This document shows positions 58,012 through 64,000 of a stretch of 64,000 nucleotides of DNA, one piece after another (the first letter of the stretch is position 1; every line of letters begins with the position of its first letter). A program made the translations under genes and the position numbers. The DNA comes from an uncultured Microbacterium sp. (lineage in GTDB: Bacteria > Actinomycetota > Actinomycetes > Actinomycetales > Microbacteriaceae): assembly GCF_943912325.1 (NCBI RefSeq), contig NZ_CALTTX010000001.1, forward strand, positions 1 through 64,000, given 5' to 3'. The notes below the pieces were generated by a model. That model made no database searches, was not told where the DNA came from, and saw nothing but the letters and a program-made list of their open reading frames with translations.

Positions 58012-58907
58012 GCTCGCCGCCCTTGGCGGCGCCGACGATGCAAGAGCGCTCGCCGCACGAGTGCCGCGAGCGGATGCCGACGGTCGAGCTCTTTATTGAG
58101 CTCTTCCTTAATGAAGGTCCGCAGAGCCGCGAACTCACCGCCCACGTAGAGCGGTAGAGCGAGCCCATCGCGCGCAACGTACTCTCGCAATGCCCGATCT
58201 CTCACGACTGCATCATCGTGACGGTGGCGGTCAGCAAGGGCGTACATGCTGTTCGCGTCGCGACCGGACGCCTCGGGACGTTGGGTCCAATAGGCGAGAG
58301 TACGTGGAATGTATCCGATGCTGCCACGGGCGAGGATGCGTAGCGACAGCTCCCAATCCTCGACCGCATCGAGTGTTTCATCGTAGAGGCCCACGTCATC
58401 ATGCACACCGCGCCGATAGAGGAAGGCGATCGGTACGGCACGGTTGATCGACAGCATCTCGACAAAAGTGATCGCGCGTTGGTCCGTCCAGAAAGGAACG
58501 CGAGCTACTTCGCGCCATCCGGCTGCCGTGGAACGCTCGTACACGATGTCGGTCTTGACAACGACGCCAGAATCGTTGGGATGCGCATCAAGGAACCTGA
58601 CAGTTTCGACGAGGAAATCCGGATGCCAGAGATCATCGTCGTCGTGCAGCACGAGGTATGTGCCCCGCGCGTGTCTCACTCCAGCATTCGCAGCGATGCA
58701 GCGTCCATGCATTGGACCGGTTCGGACAATCCGAGTCCGGTCGACGACGAGGCTTGCCCTCACGACGTCATCGGGCGGAACCTCGGATCCGTCATCGACT
58801 ACGACGACCTCGTAATCGTCAAACGACTGTGCTGCGACATCACCAAGAGCCCGCGCAAGGAACTGAGGACGATCCTTCGTGCGCACGATGATGGATACCG
58901 TCGTCAC
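58008..58907 (-). CDS. GT2 family glycosyltransferase
   Basis: A 299-residue GT-A enzyme: VSIIVRTKDRPQFLARALGD, YEVVVVDDGSEVPPDDVV, NAGVRHARGTYLVLHDDDDLWHPDF is represented by its HDDDD metal site at about 88-92, and DETLDAVEDWELSLRILARG is the acceptor-side acidic motif. The C-terminus is strongly basic (HRRRRQGRRA), perhaps for membrane contact. The GTG at 58907 has TATGCT exactly 6 nt upstream (leaderless), making it the first gene of the operon running down to the AlgX-like gene. Sugar specificity unknown. Confidence 0.9.
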   Translation of the reverse strand: MTTVSIIVRTKDRPQFLARALGDVAAQSFDDYEVVVVDDGSEVPPDDVVRASLVVDRTRIVRTGPMHGRCIAANAGVRHARGTYLVLHDDDDLWHPDFLVETVRFLDAHPNDSGVVVKTDIVYERSTAAGWREVARVPFWTDQRAITFVEMLSINRAVPIAFLYRRGVHDDVGLYDETLDAVEDWELSLRILARGSIGYIPRTLAYWTQRPEASGRDANSMYALADRHRHDDAVVRDRALREYVARDGLALPLYVGGEFAALRTFIKEELNKELDRRHPLAALVRRALLHRRRRQGRRA

Positions 58908-58913
58908 CTTTTC

Positions 58914-58919
58914 AGCATA
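58914..58919 (-). promoter_or_regulatory. -10 box TATGCT of leaderless GT2 gene
   Basis: Minus-strand TATGCT ends 6 nt before the GTG at 58907, in the 48-nt gap after the upstream glycosyltransferase gene. Confidence 0.55.
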
Positions 58920-58955
58920 GCCGCGGACGGTGCAAGTCGCCCGAGCGAGCGAGCC

Positions 58956-60113
58956 TCAGAGCTCGGCGTGCAAGACCCAGACGCGTGAGCCGTGGTCCCA
59001 CCACGAGAAGCCGCGGCCGCGGTCGGCGGCGCGGATCGCGAAGCGTTCGCGCGTCGCGTCATCGCGTAGCACTTGCGAGAGCGCGTCGCTGAGACGGTCG
59101 GGCGCGACGACGAGTCCCGCTTCGAGCACGACCTCGCGGTGGACGTCGGACGCCGCGGCAACGACGGGCACGCCGAGCGTGAGAGCCTCGACCACACGCC
59201 AGGGGTACGCGGCGCTCGTCGAGGTCGCGACGAGCGCGCGAGCACCCGAAATGACGGCGGCGCGGTCGGCATCGTCGAGTTCGCCTTCGATCGATACAAG
59301 GGATGACGTGGATGCCTCAAGGCGCTCATCCTCGTCAGAGGGACCAGCCCCGGCATCCACGACACTCCCCCATACGACAACCGGCGAGCCCGCCGCTTCA
59401 CCGAGTTCGCGCACACCATCAGCGGTGACCGAGCCGGACACGAGCACATAGCCCTCGGCGGGTAACGCGAACGCGCGGCGGCGACCCGCGGCATCCGTCG
59501 GCTCGGCGAAACCCTCGGGCGCCGCTCCCCCGATCACCCGGACGCGCGCGCCGAGGCGCGTCTCTGCCGCGAACCACTCGGCCGCTGCGTGCGTTGGCAC
59601 GACGACGGCATCCGCGAAGCGTTCGAGCCGGTGCAACACGGTCTTCGCCCACGCCGCCCCGGGCGCGCGGCGCGCGAACGACAGCGCCGCGGTGCCGACC
59701 CGTTGCGCGAGGCCTTGCGTGTCGGGAGCGGCGGTGCCCGAGGCATCCGGAATCCATGGCGACGCATCCCAGACCGTCACGACCACCTGATCGTTATCGT
59801 GCACACGATCGTGGCGGGCCAGGGGCGCGACCGTCGTCGGCGAGTGCACGAGACCGACCGGCCGCGGCGCGACCCCGACCTGCCACGCCGAACGCACGGC
59901 CGCCGCGGGCAATGCCAACCGATCGGTCGACACCAGCCCCGGTACGAGCCGCTCGAGGTCGGCAGCGCCGCGCGGCACGATCGCTTCGACAGCGCACCGG
60001 GCGGGCGCCGTGCGCACGAGCGCGCGTGCGACCTCGCGCGAGGCCCACGCGAGCTCGGGGTCGGACTGCTCTACCAGTTGATCGAGCACGACCCGTAAGA
60101 CGGCGGTCGTCAT
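58956..60113 (-). CDS. GT4-like glycosyltransferase
   Basis: A 385-residue GT-B enzyme. The N-terminal part has VGLVHSPTTVAPLARHDRVH and VVVTVWDASPWIPDASGTAA, and AKTVLHRLERFADAVVVPTH with AAAEWFAAETRLGARVRVIG connects to the C-terminal Rossmann domain (GYVLVSGSVTADGVRELGEA). YPWRVVEALTLGVPVVAAAS near residue 310-330 is the GT4 donor-site box with the conserved Glu. The ATG lies 7 nt after the LCP stop, so both may share a transcript. Acceptor and sugar unknown; this family includes mannosyl- and rhamnosyltransferases that start or extend envelope glycans. Confidence 0.85.
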   Translation of the reverse strand: MTTAVLRVVLDQLVEQSDPELAWASREVARALVRTAPARCAVEAIVPRGAADLERLVPGLVSTDRLALPAAAVRSAWQVGVAPRPVGLVHSPTTVAPLARHDRVHDNDQVVVTVWDASPWIPDASGTAAPDTQGLAQRVGTAALSFARRAPGAAWAKTVLHRLERFADAVVVPTHAAAEWFAAETRLGARVRVIGGAAPEGFAEPTDAAGRRRAFALPAEGYVLVSGSVTADGVRELGEAAGSPVVVWGSVVDAGAGPSDEDERLEASTSSLVSIEGELDDADRAAVISGARALVATSTSAAYPWRVVEALTLGVPVVAAASDVHREVVLEAGLVVAPDRLSDALSQVLRDDATRERFAIRAADRGRGFSWWDHGSRVWVLHAEL

Positions 60114-60120
60114 CGGCGCA

Positions 60121-61554
60121 TCATCCCGCCGGCGACGGGCTCGGCGGGTGCAACGTCTTCTGCACGAGCTCGTGGATCTTGTCGATGTTCGGCTTGTCTT
60201 GATCGACTCCGTTGTCAGGAGTCAGGTTGATCGAGGTGACGGGCTGGGACTTGGCCTTCGCGCCGAGGTCGACGAAGTAGCCGAGCATCGATTCGGGGAT
60301 GTCGGTTTCGACGAGGTGCGTTCCGGCGTTGACGATGTCTTGGAATCGACCGAGCACGTTGACGGGCGTGAACTGCGCGAGGATCGCCTCTTGCAGCTGC
60401 CGCTGGCGCGCCATGCGGTCCCAGTCGCTCGTCGTATAACGCGAACGCGCGTACCACTGGGCCGTATCGCCGTCCATGTGCTGCTGGCCGGGCTCGATCC
60501 ACCCGACGGCCCACTTCGCCGCGGGTTCGCCCTCGTACCGCGGGCCCCAGCCCTCGGGGAGCCGCTCGGTGACGTTGATGTCGATCCCGCCGAGCGCATC
60601 GATGAGCGACGCGAAGCCGTTCATATCGATGAACGTGTAGTAGGGAATCTGGATGCCGAGGATCGCTTGGGCCGCATCGCGGGTGGCCTCGACTCCGGGG
60701 GTCGAGCCCTGAGACGCGGCATCCGCATACAGATTCTGATCCTTGCGGCACACTTCGACCTCGGTGCGCAGCTGATTGAGCCCCGGCCCCCACCCGCACG
60801 TCGGCGAGACGTGGCCCTTGTGCACCGTGGGATACAGGTCTTTCATCGGGCCGTCGACGAACGGGAACCCGCCCAGGTCGCGCGGCAGACCCCAGATCGT
60901 CACGGCGCCCGAGTCGGCGTTGATGGAGACGACCGAGATCGAGTCGAACCGCACCGAGTCTCGTCCCTCGCCCGAGTCGGCGCCGAGCAGCATGATGTTG
61001 TAGTAGCCGTCCGAGGGCGGCACGGCCGCTCCCCCGCCGAAGATCGCGCCGATCCCGTCACGCACGACCTGCACCTTGCCGGCGGCGTAGGCGGCCGAAC
61101 CACCCGCGACGATGAGCGAGATCGCCGCGAGGGCCGCGACCACGATGCGCGCAAGCGGCGCGAGCTTGACCAGGCGCACGAGGCGGATCGTGTCGATCGT
61201 CAGCACGACCCACAGAATCGCGTAGGCGACGAGCACGATCTGCACGACGAGCAAGAAGAACCCGTTCGTCGCGATCGTGAGCGCCACGACGCGCCACAGC
61301 ATTGTCACGACGACAGCGATCACGATGAGCGCCCACATCGTGAGCGTCGCCGCGAGGCCGAAACGCGCGAGACGACGGTTGCCGGCGACGGCCTGTGCCG
61401 AACCGGGAATGACGAAGTTCAGCACCACGAGCCACCAGCCGCGACGCGCCATGACGCGGGGCGATGAGCTGTCGGGGTAGCGCATCGGGAACGGGTTCAC
61501 GAGACCCGCGGGGGCCGACCCTTGTCGCGCCCGCGCGGGGGCGGCGACGCTCAT
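60121..61554 (-). CDS. LytR-CpsA-Psr (LCP) family glycopolymer-peptidoglycan transferase
   Basis: A 477-residue protein with four predicted transmembrane segments in residues 35-190, an unusually large membrane part, then the LCP domain. YYNIMLLGADSGEGRDSVRF with DSISVVSINADSGAVTIWGL and PRDL form the pyrophosphate-binding core, and YARSRYTTSDWDRMARQRQL holds the conserved Arg residues. LCP enzymes transfer lipid-linked teichoic acid, arabinogalactan or capsule to peptidoglycan outside the membrane. Being next to the polysaccharide island it may attach its product. The ATG at 61554 overlaps the purE stop; a longer frame through purE is rejected. Confidence 0.93.
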   Translation of the reverse strand: MSVAAPARARQGSAPAGLVNPFPMRYPDSSSPRVMARRGWWLVVLNFVIPGSAQAVAGNRRLARFGLAATLTMWALIVIAVVVTMLWRVVALTIATNGFFLLVVQIVLVAYAILWVVLTIDTIRLVRLVKLAPLARIVVAALAAISLIVAGGSAAYAAGKVQVVRDGIGAIFGGGAAVPPSDGYYNIMLLGADSGEGRDSVRFDSISVVSINADSGAVTIWGLPRDLGGFPFVDGPMKDLYPTVHKGHVSPTCGWGPGLNQLRTEVEVCRKDQNLYADAASQGSTPGVEATRDAAQAILGIQIPYYTFIDMNGFASLIDALGGIDINVTERLPEGWGPRYEGEPAAKWAVGWIEPGQQHMDGDTAQWYARSRYTTSDWDRMARQRQLQEAILAQFTPVNVLGRFQDIVNAGTHLVETDIPESMLGYFVDLGAKAKSQPVTSINLTPDNGVDQDKPNIDKIHELVQKTLHPPSPSPAG

Positions 61555-62123
61555 GCGGTGGCGCCCGTCGGCGGCACGGGTGCGTCGATTTCGGCGATGG
61601 ATGCCTGAAGCCGGGCGTTCTTGTCTTCGACCTGGCGCTCGAGGTCGGCCGCGAACGCCTCGACCCGGTCGGCGAGGGCGGGGTCGGCTGCGGCGAGGAT
61701 GCGCGCCGCGAGCAGCCCCGCGTTGCGCGCGCCGCCGATCGACACCGTTGCGACGGGGATTCCGGCCGGCATCTGGACGATGCTGAGCAGCGAATCGAGC
61801 CCGTCGAGCGTCGCGAGGGGCACCGGGACACCGATGACCGGGAGCGCGGTCACCGACGCGAGCATTCCGGGGAGGTGGGCGGCGCCGCCGGCGCCAGCGA
61901 TGATGACCTTGAGCCCGCGCTCTCGGGCCGTGCGGCCGTACGAGATGAGCTTGTCGGGCGTGCGGTGAGCCGAGACGACCTCGACCTCGTGCGGGATGCC
62001 GAATTCGCGCAGGGCAGCCGAGGCATCCGTCATGATGCGCCAATCGGAATCGGAGCCCATCACGACGCCGACGACGGGCGCGGATGCGGTGGCGTCAGGC
62101 GCGCCGGAAGCAGAGCTCATCAC
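61551..62123 (-). CDS. purE: N5-carboxyaminoimidazole ribonucleotide mutase
   Basis: A 190-residue PurE class I mutase of purine synthesis (N5-CAIR to CAIR). VVGVVMGSDSDWRIMTDASA carries the GSDSD phosphate site, VVSAHRTPDKLISYGRTARE the catalytic SAHRT box, and IIAGAGGAAHLPGMLASVTA the AAHLPG loop. The GTG at 62123 is directly followed by an ATG at 62120; TAGCCT lies 6 nt before the GTG, so the GTG start of a leaderless transcript is preferred. It overlaps the LCP gene by 4 nt. purK lies 60 nt upstream on the same strand. Confidence 0.97.
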   Translation of the reverse strand: MMSSASGAPDATASAPVVGVVMGSDSDWRIMTDASAALREFGIPHEVEVVSAHRTPDKLISYGRTARERGLKVIIAGAGGAAHLPGMLASVTALPVIGVPVPLATLDGLDSLLSIVQMPAGIPVATVSIGGARNAGLLAARILAAADPALADRVEAFAADLERQVEDKNARLQASIAEIDAPVPPTGATA

Positions 62124-62129
62124 CCGATA

Positions 62130-62135
62130 AGGCTA
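62130..62135 (-). promoter_or_regulatory. -10 box TAGCCT of leaderless purE
   Basis: Minus-strand TAGCCT ends 6 nt before the GTG at 62123. It lies in the 60-nt gap between purK and purE, so purE-LCP can be transcribed apart from purK. Confidence 0.55.
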
Positions 62136-62183
62136 GGCGCGCACCCTGCGAGAACCCCGCAACGGCGCGCAGATACCGGGGGT

Positions 62184-63323
62184 TCAGTCGAAGTGTGCGG
62201 CCACGCATCGCGCACGAGCGAGAACGTCTGCGGCATCGGCTCCCGCGAGGTTGACGTGCCCGACTTTGCGCCCCGGGCGCGGCGCTTTGCCGTAGAGGTG
62301 CACCTTGGCGGCCGGGTCGGCGGCGAGCGCCGCGGGCAGCCGCGCCTCGAGGGTGTCGGCGGCGGGGCCGCCGAGCACGTTGATCATGACGGCTGCGGGA
62401 GCGGTCGGTACGGTCTCGCCTAGAGGTAGGTCGAGCACGGCGCGCAGGTGCTGCTCGAATTGCGAGGTCACCGAGGCATCCTGCGTCCAATGCCCGCTGT
62501 TGTGTGGCCGCATCGCGAGTTCGTTGACGAGCACCCGCCCGTCGGCCGTCTCGAACAGCTCGACGGCGAGCATGCCCGTCACGCCGAGCCCCTCGGCAAT
62601 GCGGATGCCGATCGCGCGAGCCTCGTCGTCGGCAGCCGCGACCCCCTTGCGCACGGGCGCTGGTGCGTAGACCTCGGCGCACACTCCCCCGCGCTGCAGG
62701 GTTTCGACGACGGGATAGACCGCCAGTTCGCCGCTCGGCCGCCGAGCGACCTGCTGAGCGAGCTCGCGCACGAACGGCACGAGCTCTTCGACGAGCAGGG
62801 CACCCCCGCGCGCGTCTTCCGCGAGCGTCGCGAACCAGTCCGCTGCCTCGGTTGCACGCTCGATGACGCGCACGCCCTTGCCGTCGTAGCCGCCGCGCGG
62901 GGTCTTGACGACGGCCCGGCCGCCATGAGCGTCGAGAAACTCCTGCAGCTCGTGCTCGTCGGCGACGGCCGCCCAATCGGGCTGCGGCACGCCGAGCTGC
63001 GCGAGCCCCGCGCGCATGACGAGCTTGTCTTGCGCGTACTGCAGCGCATCGGGGCCGGGGTGCACCGATACGCCCGCGTCGAGGAGCGCCCGCAGCACGG
63101 GCTGGGGGACGTGCTCGTGGTCGAACGTGATGGCGTCGACGGTCTGCGCGAAAGCGAGAACGGTCTCGGCGTCGCGATAGTCGCCGACGGCGGCCTGCGC
63201 GAGCGCTGCCGACATGCCGTCGTCTTCGGTCAGCACCGCGATCTCGAGCCCGAGCTCGCTCGCCGGCGCGATCATCATCCGCGCAAGCTGCCCGCCGCCG
63301 ATCACTCCCACACGCAGTGCCAT
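62184..63323 (-). CDS. purK: N5-carboxyaminoimidazole ribonucleotide synthase
   Basis: A 379-residue ATP-grasp enzyme that makes N5-CAIR from AIR, bicarbonate and ATP, the step before PurE. RVGVIGGGQLARMMIAPASE is the N-terminal signature, ITFDHEHVPQPVLRAL and DKLVMRAGLAQLGVPQPDW follow, VVKTPRGGYDGKGVRVIERA is the glycine-rich ATP loop, and ELFETADGRVLVNELAMRPH with NSGHWT the metal site. The ATG at 63323 has AAGGGGA 7 nt upstream; longer frames are rejected. Confidence 0.96.
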   Translation of the reverse strand: MALRVGVIGGGQLARMMIAPASELGLEIAVLTEDDGMSAALAQAAVGDYRDAETVLAFAQTVDAITFDHEHVPQPVLRALLDAGVSVHPGPDALQYAQDKLVMRAGLAQLGVPQPDWAAVADEHELQEFLDAHGGRAVVKTPRGGYDGKGVRVIERATEAADWFATLAEDARGGALLVEELVPFVRELAQQVARRPSGELAVYPVVETLQRGGVCAEVYAPAPVRKGVAAADDEARAIGIRIAEGLGVTGMLAVELFETADGRVLVNELAMRPHNSGHWTQDASVTSQFEQHLRAVLDLPLGETVPTAPAAVMINVLGGPAADTLEARLPAALAADPAAKVHLYGKAPRPGRKVGHVNLAGADAADVLARARCVAAHFD

Positions 63324-63428
63324 GCCGGTCCCCTTCATCACGCGACCCGCGTCGCGCACGGCTTCCATCCTCCCGCACGCGCGGGGTGTCGTCGCTCCCC
63401 GTGGAGCGCTACGGGCAGAACTCACTCG

Positions 63429-63968
63429 CTAGAAAGCGCTCGTCTGGGCGTCGCGGTGCGCGAGGATCTGGTTGACCTCGATCTGATCGACCAGCACTTC
63501 GTGCACGAGCGTGACATCGGGGATATTCCGCAGCGCGAGGGGCGGCTCGACGCCGTTGCGCAGCACGATCGTGCCCGCTCCCGCGAGCCGTTGCGCGGGG
63601 CTCCGTCGCACCTCCATCGCATAGCCGCGCGCGTGCATGAGCTCGACGCGGCGCGTCGCGAACAGGCCGCGCTGCGCGATAACACGGCGCGTCGTGACCC
63701 GGTACGAGTGCGATAGCCAGCGGACCCACGGAACGATCACGACGAGCAGCACGAGCACCCCGGCCGCGATGAAGAGCATCAGATCGGTGAAGGGCGCCGG
63801 CAACCGACCGGGAAAGAACGTCACGGCCCCCGCGCTCGCGATCAGCACGATCGCCGAAAAGAACAGCCCCGGGGCTCGCCCGCGAAATCGCGCGACGAGC
63901 CGTTCGGGCGCGCCGACGCCCGGCGGCGGGGTGCCGATCGGTTGACCGTACGCGGTCGGCTGGGTCAT
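63429..63968 (-). CDS. Bacterial PH-domain (bPH_2/DUF304) membrane protein
   Basis: A 179-residue protein with two transmembrane helices (about 33-53 and 62-84) and a C-terminal bacterial PH domain: HSYRVTTRRVIAQRGLFATR, VELMHARGYAMEVRRSPAQR, AGTIVLRNGVEPPLALRNIP, ending in a helix EVLVDQIEVNQILAHR. It lies upstream of purK as in other actinobacteria (Rv3278c in M. tuberculosis, as I recall). Function is unknown. The sequence CACAAT sits 6 nt before the ATG and may be a weak leaderless -10; GGAGCC also directly precedes the start. Confidence 0.88.
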   Translation of the reverse strand: MTQPTAYGQPIGTPPPGVGAPERLVARFRGRAPGLFFSAIVLIASAGAVTFFPGRLPAPFTDLMLFIAAGVLVLLVVIVPWVRWLSHSYRVTTRRVIAQRGLFATRRVELMHARGYAMEVRRSPAQRLAGAGTIVLRNGVEPPLALRNIPDVTLVHEVLVDQIEVNQILAHRDAQTSAF

Positions 63969-64000
63969 GGCTCCATTGTGCGGCGACGGATGCCGGAACG

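Overview
The window looks like a chromosomal segment of a high-GC actinobacterium of the family Microbacteriaceae (Microbacterium-like; genus not resolved). Support: secA, hpf, comF, lpqB, mtrB and mtrA in the order typical of actinobacteria, WhiB, DUF3499 and DUF5719 proteins, many 4-nt ATGA/GTGA gene overlaps, and many promoters whose -10 box lies 6-7 nt before the start codon (leaderless genes). No tRNA, rRNA, insertion sequence, phage gene or CRISPR array was seen.

Region by region. 1-677: 5' part of secA (minus strand, runs off the left edge). 678-1907: a PadR regulator with a clear operator, followed by a 33-codon stump of an ABC ATPase gene and a small repeat patch. 1908-3576: a coiled-coil, glycine-tailed protein, then a 346-bp gap with degenerate 27-bp repeats and a 71-nt near-perfect hairpin. 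3577-9467: hpf, comF, lpqB, mtrB, mtrA (all minus). 9604-15094: a tightly overlapping plus-strand operon (membrane protein, DUF4129, DUF4350, MoxR ATPase, DUF58). 15160-18164: furA, katA and an aquaporin with an altered first NPA motif, sitting between that operon and its usual companions SpoIIM-like and RDD proteins (18199-20085). 20128-27370: DUF3499, a Zincin_1-type protein, DUF5719, a large glycosyltransferase/membrane protein, WhiB and ManA.

27457-60113 is a cell-surface polysaccharide island of about 33 kb: two tandem O-antigen-ligase-like proteins, galactofuranosyltransferase-like enzymes, UDP-galactopyranose mutase (glf), two different Wzm/Wzt ABC exporters, rmlA, rmlB, a stand-alone RmlC half and a 4-ketoreductase-like protein, polyprenol-phosphate mannose synthase, several membrane glycosyltransferases, a rhamnan-synthesis F protein, a membrane acyltransferase next to an AlgX-like SGNH protein, and an LGFP-repeat secreted protein. 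It is followed by an LCP-type glycopolymer transferase (60121-61554), which could attach the finished glycan to peptidoglycan, then purE, purK and a bacterial PH-domain protein at the right edge.

As I recall the M. tuberculosis map, the same backbone genes (secA1, hpf, comF, lpqB, mtrB, mtrA ... manA, Rv3258c/Rv3259, whiB2 ... LCP, purE, purK, PH-domain protein) lie between about Rv3240c and Rv3278c. The window can therefore be read as a conserved actinobacterial backbone whose glycan section has been replaced by a lineage-specific polysaccharide locus, probably making a galactofuranose-containing glycan and a deoxyhexose (rhamnose or 6-deoxytalose) glycan.
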